Positions 1 to 5,915 are shown, counted from the stretch's first letter. The stretch is 5,939 bases of DNA from Lachnospiraceae bacterium (GCA_016293925.1 JAEDCX010000093.1:1-5939), one strand, 5' to 3'. A program made the numbers and translations. Notes: generated from the letters alone by a model not told the origin.

Positions 1-51
1 AGCATCTGCCTTACAAGCAGAGGGTCATAGGTTCGAGCCCTATAGGTCCCA
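1..51 (+). tRNA. tRNA-Val (anticodon TAC), 5' truncated
   Basis: This is the 3' two-thirds of a tRNA whose start lies before the window. The anticodon stem TCTGC/GCAGA (5-9 and 17-21) encloses the loop CTTACAA, giving anticodon TAC at 12-14, which reads valine GUN codons. The T arm is ATAGG-TTCGAGC-CCTAT. The 3' acceptor strand AGGTCCC is followed by discriminator A at 51. No CCA is encoded, since TTT follows. Only the 5' acceptor strand and most of the D arm are missing. It is the first visible member of a five-gene tRNA array and lies 10 nt before tRNA-Thr. Confidence 0.93.
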
Positions 52-61
52 TTTCATTTTT

Positions 62-134
62 GCCGATGTGGCTCAATTGGCAGAGCAGCTGATTTGTAAT
101 CAGCAGGTTATCGGTTCGAGTCCGATCATCGGCT
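62..134 (+). tRNA. tRNA-Thr (anticodon TGT)
   Basis: This is a complete 73-nt cloverleaf. The acceptor GCCGATG/CATCGGC pairs fully, with discriminator T at 134. The D stem is GCTC/GAGC. The anticodon stem GCTGA/TCAGC encloses TTTGTAA, giving anticodon TGT at 95-97, which decodes threonine ACN codons. The T arm is ATCGG-TTCGAGT-CCGAT. CCA is not encoded and must be added after transcription. The spacer from tRNA-Val is only 10 nt of T-rich sequence, which implies co-transcription. Confidence 0.97.
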
Positions 135-138
135 TGGA

Positions 139-152
139 GATTCTTCGGAATC
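139..152 (+). other. UUCG-tetraloop hairpin in the Thr-Tyr tRNA spacer
   Basis: GATTC (139-143) and GAATC (148-152) are perfectly complementary and enclose TTCG. The result is a C(UUCG)G tetraloop, one of the most stable RNA hairpin caps known. It sits 4 nt after the tRNA-Thr discriminator and 9 nt before tRNA-Tyr. No T-run follows, so it is not a terminator. A role in separating or processing the precursor tRNAs is inferred, not shown. Confidence 0.6.
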
Positions 153-161
153 ACAATATAT

Positions 162-242
162 GGATGGATTCCCGAGTGGCCAAAGGGGACAGACTGTAAA
201 TCTGCTGCGATAGCTTCGGTGGTTCGAATCCACCTCCATCCA
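162..242 (+). tRNA. tRNA-Tyr (anticodon GTA)
   Basis: This is an 81-nt class II tRNA with a long variable arm, as expected for bacterial tRNA-Tyr. The acceptor is GGATGGA/TCCATCC with discriminator A at 242. The anticodon loop CTGTAAA (194-200) gives GTA at 196-198. The T arm is GGTGG-TTCGAAT-CCACC. The top pair of the anticodon stem is an A-C mismatch (189 with 205); the other four pairs are intact, so the gene is probably functional. CCA is not encoded. Confidence 0.96.
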
Positions 243-243
243 C

Positions 244-266
244 TTGAATATCGGACAGATATTCAG
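244..266 (+). other. Perfect inverted-repeat hairpin in the Tyr-fMet tRNA spacer
   Basis: TGAATATC (245-252) and GATATTCA (258-265) are exact reverse complements around the 5-nt loop GGACA. A flanking T-G wobble (244 with 266) can extend the stem to 9 pairs. It begins just after tRNA-Tyr. The sequence after it is AT-rich but has no clean T-run, so termination is unlikely. A role in precursor processing or as a 3' stop for exonuclease trimming is inferred. Confidence 0.6.
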
Positions 267-281
267 CATACAATATAATAA

Positions 282-355
282 CGCGGGGTAGAGCAGTCTG
301 GAAGCTCGTCGGGCTCATAACCCGAAGGTCACAGGTTCAAATCCTGTCCCCGCTA
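282..355 (+). tRNA. Initiator tRNA-fMet (anticodon CAT)
   Basis: This is a 74-nt tRNA with anticodon CAT at 316-318. Three features mark it as the initiator rather than elongator Met. The anticodon stem carries three consecutive G-C pairs (GGG 311-313 with CCC 321-323). The first acceptor pair is mismatched. The D stem has A11-U24 (292 with 306). The mismatch here is C1 with U72 (282 with 354) rather than the textbook C1-A72; the rest of the acceptor (GCGGGG/CCCCGC) pairs. The discriminator is A at 355 and CCA is not encoded. The tRNA delivers formyl-methionine to the ribosomal P site. Confidence 0.96.
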
Positions 356-358
356 CTC

Positions 359-381
359 AGGATGTGGAGCAATCCGATCCT
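359..381 (+). other. GNRA-tetraloop hairpin in the fMet-Phe tRNA spacer
   Basis: The outer stem is AGGAT (359-363) with ATCCT (377-381). The inner stem is GGA (366-368) with TCC (373-375), closed by the loop GCAA, a GNRA tetraloop. A T-G wobble (365 with 376) stacks between them and leaves G364 bulged. It lies 3 nt after tRNA-fMet and 7 nt before tRNA-Phe. No T-run follows. Like the other two spacer hairpins, a processing role is inferred. Confidence 0.55.
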
Positions 382-388
382 ACAAAAT

Positions 389-461
<73 letters not shown>

Positions 462-509
462 TTTTTTTGTTGCCGGAAAGCAGATTCTATTTGATATGAA
501 TGTATGATA

Positions 510-555
510 GGGCCATATCCACAGATACTGAGGTATTTGTGAACATGGTCTTTTT
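510..555 (+). terminator. Rho-independent terminator of the tRNA operon
   Basis: A long hairpin is followed at once by TTTTT (551-555). The upper stem is CACAGATAC-type sequence at 520-528 paired with GTATTTGTG at 533-541 (nine pairs, one G-T wobble) around the tetraloop TGAG. The lower stem pairs 510-518 with 543-551 (GGCCAT with ATGGTC, including wobbles), with mismatches at 519/542 and 517/544. The position, after tRNA-Phe and before the next promoter, fits the end of the tRNA transcript. The bases between tRNA-Phe and this hairpin (462-509) show no gene. Confidence 0.8.
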
Positions 556-642
556 CGATATATGGTAGTTCCGTTTCTGTGTTTTTTCTATATTTGGTTC
601 CGTTATCTTTTCCAAATTCCTAATGATAAAAACCGAAAAAAA

Positions 643-651
643 TGATATAAT
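643..651 (+). promoter_or_regulatory. Extended -10 sigma-A-type promoter for the ldt-HD-decarboxylase-pyk string
   Basis: TGATATAAT combines a perfect -10 hexamer (TATAAT, 646-651) with the TG extension one base upstream (643-644). No good -35 hexamer lies 16-18 bp upstream; the nearest is the weak TGATAA at 624-629. The sequence between is A-rich (627-642). An extended -10 can compensate for a poor -35. Transcription would start near 658, leaving a leader of about 95 nt. The preceding AT-rich stretch (556-640) shows no gene. Confidence 0.6.
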
Positions 652-740
652 AGAATATCACTTTCGACTAAGACAGATCGGATTCCCAAAGCAGATCGTG
701 ACATGGGGATATCCAAGGTTACGCGTTTGCTTTTTCCATA

Positions 741-746
741 GAAAGG
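741..746 (+). promoter_or_regulatory. Ribosome binding site that sets the L,D-transpeptidase start
   Basis: GAAAGG is the only purine-rich Shine-Dalgarno-like run ahead of this gene. It lies 7 nt before ATG 754, a normal distance. It lies only 1 nt before the in-frame TTG at 748, which is too close for initiation. The ATG is therefore preferred and the protein begins MKKNTK. Confidence 0.6.
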
Positions 747-753
747 TTTGCAT

Positions 754-2367
754 ATGAAGAAGAACACAAAAGACCGGGAGGAGAACGGTACGCTGGGTGA
801 GGCAGCTGTTGGTACATCCGAACAGACGGCTGATCCGGGGAAACGGGAGAGTTATAGAGAAAAGGAATTGCGGGAGATCTCAAATGCATCTGCCCAAGAA
901 ATACAGCATGATAAGACTTCTCATAAGAAGTGGTCCTGTCTGGTGGTTGTCGGCATTCTTTTGCTGTTGACATACTGTATTCCGGTTTTGTATTTTCGCA
1001 ACAGATTTTACGGCGCTACTTATATCAACGGAGAGTCATACGGATTCTGTTCCGCAAAGGAGAGCGAACAGAGACTCATTCATTTTGCGGAGGAGTATGA
1101 GCTGAGAGTAACGGGCCGGGGAGACATGACGGCTTCGATCCGTGGCAGTGATACCGGGTTGCGGGTTGTGCCGGATACCGATATCCGGCAGATGATCCGG
1201 GAGCAGAATCCGTTTCTGTGGTTTGTGGAGATTTTCAAAGAGCATCATTATACAATTGACTGTGATGTGGAATATGACGAGGCGCGGCTGGCCAAACTGG
1301 TGGATGGGATGATTTTCTTTGATCAGAAACTTCAGGTAAAACCGGAGAACGCGTATATCTCCGGGTATATTCCGGAGAAAAAGAGATACGAGATTGTTCC
1401 GGAGGTCATGGGCACACAGCTTCTTCCAAAGGCGCGTGAGCGCATTATGGAGGCGTACCGGAATCTGGAGGATGAACTGGATCTGGATCAGGAGGGTCTG
1501 TATCGGAATCCGAGAATCTTCTCTGATGACGGGAACCTTACGGAAGCGCTTGCGAACCGGAACCGGCTGGTAGGTTCCAGCATCACCCTGACATTTGGCG
1601 AGAACCGGGAGTGTGTGGATGGTGAACTGATTCATACCTGGATGCGGATTGCCGGTACGAAGGCAGACATTGAGATGGAGCAGCTGGCGTCCTATGTGAA
1701 GGATTTGGCCCATAAATACAATACATATGGCAAAAAGAGAACCTTTTTGACGATAGACGGTCTGGAACTGACGTTGAAGGGCGGAGCCTTCGGCTGGAGG
1801 ATCGATCAAGAGGCTGAAGCAGAATTATTATATTCCCAGATTCTGGAAGGAATACAGGAAGAGAGGGAACCTGTGTATTCCGACCGGGGCGTGGAATATG
1901 GAGAGAGAAATGATATCGGACAGACGTATATAGAGATCAACCTGAGCAAACAACATTTGTATGTGTTTGTGGAAGGGGAGATTGTATTGGAATCGGATTT
2001 TGTATCCGGTGATGTGTTGACGGGTTGTACCACACCACCGGGCGTATTTGCGATTCGTGGTAAAACCACGGAGGCTACTCTCCGGGGAACAGCCCCGAAC
2101 GGGGATTCCTGGGTGACTCCGGTGCATTACTGGATGCCTTTTAACGGTGGAATCGGTTTTCACGATGCGACCTGGAGACGTCAATTCGGCGGTGAGATCT
2201 ATCTGACCAATGGTTCTCATGGATGTATCAATCTTCCGAGATCCAAAGCAGAGAAGATTTATGAGATTGTTTATAAGGGGATGCCGGTGATCTGCTATTA
2301 TGAGGGCGAGATACCGCAGGCACCCGGTCCGGTTACGGAAGAGAACGGAGAAGGAATGAATGAGTAG
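754..2367 (+). CDS. Membrane-anchored L,D-transpeptidase (YkuD domain) with PG_binding_4-like region
   Basis: This 537-residue protein is predicted to form 3-3 peptidoglycan cross-links or attach groups to meso-diaminopimelate outside the membrane. A charged cytoplasmic tail of about 60 residues precedes one membrane segment (about 61-80, SCLVVVGILLLL and onward), with no signal-peptidase site seen, so a type II anchor is likely. Residues of about 88-375 resemble the substrate-binding modules (PG_binding_4 type) common in Firmicutes transpeptidases, probably two copies, the second at about 276-372. The YkuD domain begins near Q390 (TYIEINLSKQHLYVF). It carries the conserved H470 (GFHDATW) and the catalytic motif S488-H489-G490-C491-I-N-L-P; Cys491 is the nucleophile. 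An acidic Pro/Glu/Gly tail ends the protein. It is the first gene of the operon and overlaps the next by 8 nt. The catalytic assignment is firm; the physiological acceptor is unknown. Confidence 0.92.
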   Translation: MKKNTKDREENGTLGEAAVGTSEQTADPGKRESYREKELREISNASAQEIQHDKTSHKKWSCLVVVGILLLLTYCIPVLYFRNRFYGATYINGESYGFCSAKESEQRLIHFAEEYELRVTGRGDMTASIRGSDTGLRVVPDTDIRQMIREQNPFLWFVEIFKEHHYTIDCDVEYDEARLAKLVDGMIFFDQKLQVKPENAYISGYIPEKKRYEIVPEVMGTQLLPKARERIMEAYRNLEDELDLDQEGLYRNPRIFSDDGNLTEALANRNRLVGSSITLTFGENRECVDGELIHTWMRIAGTKADIEMEQLASYVKDLAHKYNTYGKKRTFLTIDGLELTLKGGAFGWRIDQEAEAELLYSQILEGIQEEREPVYSDRGVEYGERNDIGQTYIEINLSKQHLYVFVEGEIVLESDFVSGDVLTGCTTPPGVFAIRGKTTEATLRGTAPNGDSWVTPVHYWMPFNGGIGFHDATWRRQFGGEIYLTNGSHGCINLPRSKAEKIYEIVYKGMPVICYYEGEIPQAPGPVTEENGEGMNE

Positions 2368-2998
2368 GAGCGGATTGCTGACAGGCGTCATCGGTGCGTA
2401 TCAAAAGCAGAGAAAAGAGAAGCGGCTTGCTTATTTCAGGCAGTTGCGTAAAAAGCATAACCGGAATATTGCAAACCCGGTCGAAGAGATCCGCAGGTAC
2501 GGGTCGGATATCCTGGAATCAGAGAAGTTTATTGCTTCCGGACGGAATATTCAGCATGGCAATATGTCGGTGCGGAAGCATTGCTATCAGGTGGCGAAGT
2601 ACAGTCTGCTGATTGCGGACCGCTTTGGAATCCATGTGAACCGGAGGGAGATGGTGCGAGGAGCCCTGCTGCATGATTATTTCCTGTACGACTGGCATGG
2701 ACCGAACCATGCGCTGCACGGATTTTATCATCCGGGAGTGGCATTGCGGAAAGCCGGGAGGGATTTCCGGTTAACGGAGCGGGAACGGGATATCATCCGG
2801 AAACATATGTGGCCGATGACGGTGATTCCACCGGTATGCAGGGAAGCATGGGTTGTGACAACGGCAGACAAATACTGTTCTTTTATGGAGACGATGGGAA
2901 TTCACAGAGGAAGCTCGGTGAAAGACAAGGATACGGTGCTGGAGAAGTGTCACAGGCGGGTGTCCGACTGGATGAGAGGACAGGGTGCCGAAAAATAG
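2360..2998 (+). CDS. HD-domain protein, predicted metal-dependent phosphohydrolase
   Basis: This 212-residue soluble protein has no signal peptide or membrane segment. The N-terminal 50 residues are very basic (KQRKEKR, RQLRKKHNR). The HD superfamily signature is visible: H74 (VRKHCYQVAKYS), the H105-D106 doublet (ALLHDYFLYDWH), further histidines (H113, H117, H120, H124), H149 (IRKHMWP) and D170 (VTTADKYCS). In this superfamily these residues bind one or two divalent metals for phosphoester hydrolysis; the substrate cannot be inferred. It lacks the GYP signature and any synthetase domain, so it is neither HD-GYP nor RelA/SpoT. The start ATG sits inside the end of the transpeptidase gene (8-nt overlap). 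GGAG at 2347-2350 lies 9 nt upstream, which favours translational coupling. The decarboxylase gene begins 20 nt after the stop. Confidence 0.87.
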   Translation: MSRSGLLTGVIGAYQKQRKEKRLAYFRQLRKKHNRNIANPVEEIRRYGSDILESEKFIASGRNIQHGNMSVRKHCYQVAKYSLLIADRFGIHVNRREMVRGALLHDYFLYDWHGPNHALHGFYHPGVALRKAGRDFRLTERERDIIRKHMWPMTVIPPVCREAWVVTTADKYCSFMETMGIHRGSSVKDKDTVLEKCHRRVSDWMRGQGAEK

Positions 2999-3018
2999 GG
3001 AAGGAAATTGGATTTCCG

Positions 3019-4491
3019 ATGGAATATTTGTACCATAAACTGAGAGAATATGAGAATAGGAATATATATCCTTTTCATATGCCGGGACACAAGAGGATGC
3101 CGATTGCCGGGATGAACTGCTATGGAATCGATATGACAGAGATTCCGGAATTCGACAATCTGCATCATGCGCAGGGAATCCTGGCAGATGCAATGAGACG
3201 GGCTGCCCGGCTGTATCGTTCCGGGAAGACGTATTATCTGGTCAATGGAAGCACCTGCGGCATTCTGGCGGCGATCAGTGCAGTCAGTAAGGGCGGGAGT
3301 ATCATTGTGGCCAGAAACTGTCATAAATCGGTATACCATGGGGTATTGCTGAATCGTCTGAAGGCGCATTATGTGTATCCTGCCTATCAGGAGGAATACC
3401 ATGTAAACGGAGGAATCGATCCGCAGGATGTCCGGAAACTTCTGGAGGAGGAAAAGGACGTCTGCGCCGTTCTGGTGACGTCGCCAACCTATGACGGTAT
3501 CACGTCGGATGTGTGTAAGATCGGGCAGATTGCCCATGGGTATGGCGTACCGCTGATTGTGGATGAGGCGCACGGTGCGCTTTTTCCGCTGGATCGGGAC
3601 GGGTGTGAGAGCGCTCTGGATGCGGGTGCGGATCTGGTAATACATAGTCTGCATAAAACGCTTCCCTGTCTGACGCAGACCGCTCTGATTCATCTGAACG
3701 GAGATCTGGTATCGGAGAAACGTCTGGAGCATTTTCTGCAGATCTATCAGACCAGCAGCCCATCTTATGTACTGATGGCAGCGATGGATGAATGCATACG
3801 ATATATGTCCACGGAGGGGGAAACGTATTGCGAAAGATTGCATGAACTGAGAAAACGCATCGGTGCAGGTCTGGAGGGAACCCGGATGTTTCGCCTGATG
3901 GATGACCGGATTGTGGGAAGGGATCATATCACCGGACTGGATGACGGGAAGGTCGTAATCAGCTGCGGACAGTCCGGATGGTCCGGTGCCGGATTGGCGG
4001 ATGCTCTGCGGAACCGCTATCATCTGCAGATGGAAATGGCCGGTGTAGATTATGTGGTTGGGATTCTGACCGGTATGGATACACAAGAGGGAGTGGATCG
4101 CCTGATCCGGGCAGTCCGTGAACTGGATACTGCGACAATGGGGGCATCTGCGGCGATGGGAATATCTGCAGCAATAAGGACGTCTGCGGCAATGAGGATG
4201 TCCGGAGCAGAAGCAGTTTCCTGTCAGAGCCTTCCCGTGAACCGACAGGCAATGACCATACACGAGGCTGACTGCAGTGGGAAGAGAACCATTCCGATAG
4301 AACAGGCAGAGGGATGTGTAAGCGGAGAATTTGTCTATGCCTATCCGCCGGGGATTCCCTTTGTGGTACCGGGAGAAGTGATCGGTTCGGATGTGCTCAG
4401 GATCATCCGGGAAGGGCAGCAAACAGGTCTGTCCATAGAGGGATTGACGGATGTTCAGGGGAAAACAATACAGATTTGCAATGGAAAGTGA
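3019..4491 (+). CDS. PLP-dependent Orn/Lys/Arg decarboxylase family protein (short form)
   Basis: This 490-residue fold-type I PLP enzyme is predicted to decarboxylate a basic amino acid (lysine, arginine or ornithine) to a di- or polyamine. It opens with the family motif YPFHMPGHKR. It contains NGSTCG (cofactor phosphate loop), D182-E-A-H185-G (ring-nitrogen aspartate and stacking histidine) and S210-L-H-K213-T, where Lys213 should form the Schiff base. The C-terminal domain shows the signature AYPPGIPFVVPGE. It lacks the N-terminal wing domain of the roughly 700-residue enterobacterial CadA/SpeA forms and matches the short YaaO-like Firmicutes group. Residues of about 370-399 are a repeat-derived Ala/Ser/Met linker. 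ATG 3019 is chosen because homology begins there; the best Shine-Dalgarno (AAGGA, 3001-3005) is 13 nt away, rather far. Reading upstream in frame only runs into the HD gene. Substrate specificity is not determinable here. Confidence 0.9.
   Translation: MEYLYHKLREYENRNIYPFHMPGHKRMPIAGMNCYGIDMTEIPEFDNLHHAQGILADAMRRAARLYRSGKTYYLVNGSTCGILAAISAVSKGGSIIVARNCHKSVYHGVLLNRLKAHYVYPAYQEEYHVNGGIDPQDVRKLLEEEKDVCAVLVTSPTYDGITSDVCKIGQIAHGYGVPLIVDEAHGALFPLDRDGCESALDAGADLVIHSLHKTLPCLTQTALIHLNGDLVSEKRLEHFLQIYQTSSPSYVLMAAMDECIRYMSTEGETYCERLHELRKRIGAGLEGTRMFRLMDDRIVGRDHITGLDDGKVVISCGQSGWSGAGLADALRNRYHLQMEMAGVDYVVGILTGMDTQEGVDRLIRAVRELDTATMGASAAMGISAAIRTSAAMRMSGAEAVSCQSLPVNRQAMTIHEADCSGKRTIPIEQAEGCVSGEFVYAYPPGIPFVVPGEVIGSDVLRIIREGQQTGLSIEGLTDVQGKTIQICNGK
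4126..4215 (+). repeat. Five degenerate 18-bp tandem repeats inside the decarboxylase gene
   Basis: Five consecutive six-codon units are visible: 4126-4143, 4144-4161, 4162-4179, 4180-4197 and 4198-4215. They encode DTATMG, ASAAMG, ISAAIR, TSAAMR and MSGAEA. The core units share the DNA pattern TCTGCNGCNATNNGG. The first and last units are more diverged. Because the period is a multiple of three, gain or loss of units keeps the frame. The array lies in the linker between the PLP domain and the C-terminal domain of the decarboxylase. Confidence 0.75.
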
Positions 4492-4495
4492 GGAA
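4491..4495 (+). promoter_or_regulatory. Ribosome binding site that sets the pyruvate kinase start
   Basis: AGGAA begins on the last base of the decarboxylase stop codon and ends 7 nt before ATG 4503. It supports that ATG over an in-frame GTG at 4488, which has no suitably placed site. The choice agrees with the family, in which the protein begins within a few residues of the KIICTIGPAS motif. Confidence 0.65.
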
Positions 4496-4502
4496 GCATG
4501 AG

Positions 4503-5915
4503 ATGAGGAAAACCAAGATTATATGTACAATTGGACCGGCCAGTGAATCGGAGGAGATGCTGGGCAAAATGATACAGGCGGGTATGGATGTGGCTCGTTT
4601 TAATTTTTCCCACGGTACGCACGAGGAACATAAGGTCAAATTGCAGCGGTTGCGGAAAGTGTCCGAGGAAATGAAGCTTCCGATTGCGGCTCTGATGGAT
4701 ACCAAAGGACCCGAGATTCGTCTGCGGGATTTCGAGAACGGTTCTGCCATGCTGGAGGCCGGACAGCTGTTCACCCTGACGACGGAAGAGTTGATGGGAA
4801 CCCGGGAGCGGGCGTCCATCAGTTACAAGAATCTGCATCGGGATATCTCCGTCGGAACTACTATTCTGATTGACGACGGTAATATTGAGATGACCGTGGA
4901 GGAGATGACGGATACAGACATTATCTGCAGGGTCGTCAACGGCGGTAAGGTCTCCAACCATAAGGGCGTGAATGTACCGGGAGCAATTCTCTCTATGCCT
5001 TATATCAGCGATGTGGACAAGCAGGATATTTTGTTTGCTATAGAGAATGAATACGATTACATCGCGGCTTCTTTTGTGCGCTGTAAGGAGGATGTTCTGC
5101 AGATCCGGCAGATTCTGAAGGATCACGAGAGTAAGATGAAGATTATCGCAAAGATTGAGAATATGCAGGGCATCCAGAATATCGATGAGATCATCGAGGC
5201 GTCTGACGGTATTATGGTCGCAAGAGGGGATATGGGTGTTGAGATTCCTATTGAGGAGGTACCTGTTCTGCAGAAGGAATTGATCAAAAAAGCAGTTGCC
5301 CGGGGGAAACATGTGATTACCGCTACACAGATGCTGGAGTCCATGATCCGCAATCCAAGGCCCACAAGAGCTGAGGCAACTGATATCGCCAATGCAATCT
5401 ATGACGGAACAACGGCGATTATGCTAAGCGGGGAGAGTGCAGCGGGACAATACCCGATCGAAGCGGTACAGACCATGTCAAGGATTGCGGAACGCACGGA
5501 GAAGGATATTGATTACGCCACCCGAATGAAGAAAATGGATTGTCTGGACCGGGCGGATGTTACGACAGCGATTTCCCATGCCTGCTGTACAACGGCGATG
5601 GATCTGAATGCGGCAGCGATTATTACGGTTACCATGTCGGGCTTTACGGCCAGCATGATCTCCCGATATAAACCGAACTGCACGATTATCGGATGCAGTG
5701 TGTATCCCAGAGTGTGCAGGCAGTTGAATCTGGTCTGGGGCGTTGTTCCGGTTAAGGTGGAAGAGAAAGAAACGACGATGGCACTGTTTGACGAGGCGGC
5801 CAGAGCCGCATTGAATCAGGGACTTGTGCAGAAGGGAGATACTGTGGTGGTGACCGCCGGAGTGCCGCTCGGAACACAGGGAAAGACAAATATGATTCGT
5901 GTCATCGAACTCTAG
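4503..5915 (+). CDS. pyk: Pyruvate kinase
   Basis: This 470-residue cytoplasmic enzyme makes pyruvate and ATP from phosphoenolpyruvate and ADP, the last step of glycolysis. Visible landmarks are TKIICTIGPAS (3-13), R32-F-N34-F-S36-H-G, and M-D66-T-K-G-P-E71-I-R73, whose glutamate is typical of K+-dependent enzymes. The mobile B (lid) domain spans about 72-163. Catalytic K217 and metal ligand E219 lie in IIAKIEN, metal ligand D243 in VARGDMG, and T275 in ITATQMLES. The C-terminal regulatory domain runs from about residue 345, with the loop T377-M-S-G-F-T-A where sugar-phosphate effectors bind in this family. The length equals the basic enzyme; the extra PEP-utiliser-like C-terminal domain of Bacillus pyruvate kinase is absent. 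It starts 11 nt after the decarboxylase stop, so it is probably co-transcribed. No defect is seen. Confidence 0.97.
   Translation: MRKTKIICTIGPASESEEMLGKMIQAGMDVARFNFSHGTHEEHKVKLQRLRKVSEEMKLPIAALMDTKGPEIRLRDFENGSAMLEAGQLFTLTTEELMGTRERASISYKNLHRDISVGTTILIDDGNIEMTVEEMTDTDIICRVVNGGKVSNHKGVNVPGAILSMPYISDVDKQDILFAIENEYDYIAASFVRCKEDVLQIRQILKDHESKMKIIAKIENMQGIQNIDEIIEASDGIMVARGDMGVEIPIEEVPVLQKELIKKAVARGKHVITATQMLESMIRNPRPTRAEATDIANAIYDGTTAIMLSGESAAGQYPIEAVQTMSRIAERTEKDIDYATRMKKMDCLDRADVTTAISHACCTTAMDLNAAAIITVTMSGFTASMISRYKPNCTIIGCSVYPRVCRQLNLVWGVVPVKVEEKETTMALFDEAARAALNQGLVQKGDTVVVTAGVPLGTQGKTNMIRVIEL

Noticed and set aside
274..279. Perfect TATAAT just before tRNA-fMet, a possible promoter
   Set aside because: It ends only 2 nt before the tRNA, so transcription would start inside the mature sequence. 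No good -35 is placed upstream, where the spacer hairpin sits. It is probably just AT-rich spacer.
462..468. Run of seven T directly after tRNA-Phe as the terminator
   Set aside because: No dedicated hairpin precedes it other than the tRNA's own arms. The strong hairpin plus T-run at 510-555 is a better terminator.
568..604. Direct repeat GTTCCGTT (568-575 and 597-604) upstream of the promoter, a possible operator
   Set aside because: Only 8 bp, AT-rich surroundings, 29-bp spacing and not symmetric. Chance occurrence cannot be excluded and no known regulator site matches.
680..714. Possible leader hairpin pairing GGAT and CCC (680-687) with GGGGATATCC (705-714)
   Set aside because: The stem is short and interrupted, with a 17-nt loop and no T-run or alternative anti-structure. 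It does not support a riboswitch or attenuator.
748..753. TTG at 748 as start of the L,D-transpeptidase
   Set aside because: The ribosome binding site ends 1 nt before it, too close. ATG 754 has a 7-nt spacing and is a stronger codon.
1036..1809. 257-residue open frame on the minus strand opposite the L,D-transpeptidase
   Set aside because: No recognisable motif, and it is fully covered by a well-supported + strand gene.
2809..3018. 70-residue N-terminal extension of the decarboxylase frame
   Set aside because: It lies inside the HD-domain gene in another frame, its sequence resembles no part of the decarboxylase family, and the family motif starts soon after ATG 3019.
2950..4422. 490-residue open frame on the minus strand opposite the decarboxylase
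   Set aside because: Its protein is low in recognisable motifs and rich in His, Arg, Pro and Ser, as expected from the complement of a GC-biased coding gene. The + strand frame has full PLP enzyme motifs.
4314..4502. 63-residue N-terminal extension of pyruvate kinase
   Set aside because: It overlaps the conserved C-terminal domain of the decarboxylase in another frame, and the family normally begins close to the TKIICTIGP motif. ATG 4503 has a well-spaced ribosome binding site.
4455..5312. 285-residue open frame on the minus strand opposite pyruvate kinase
   Set aside because: It lies across the most conserved part of pyruvate kinase, shows no domain motif, and is explained by codon bias of the real gene.
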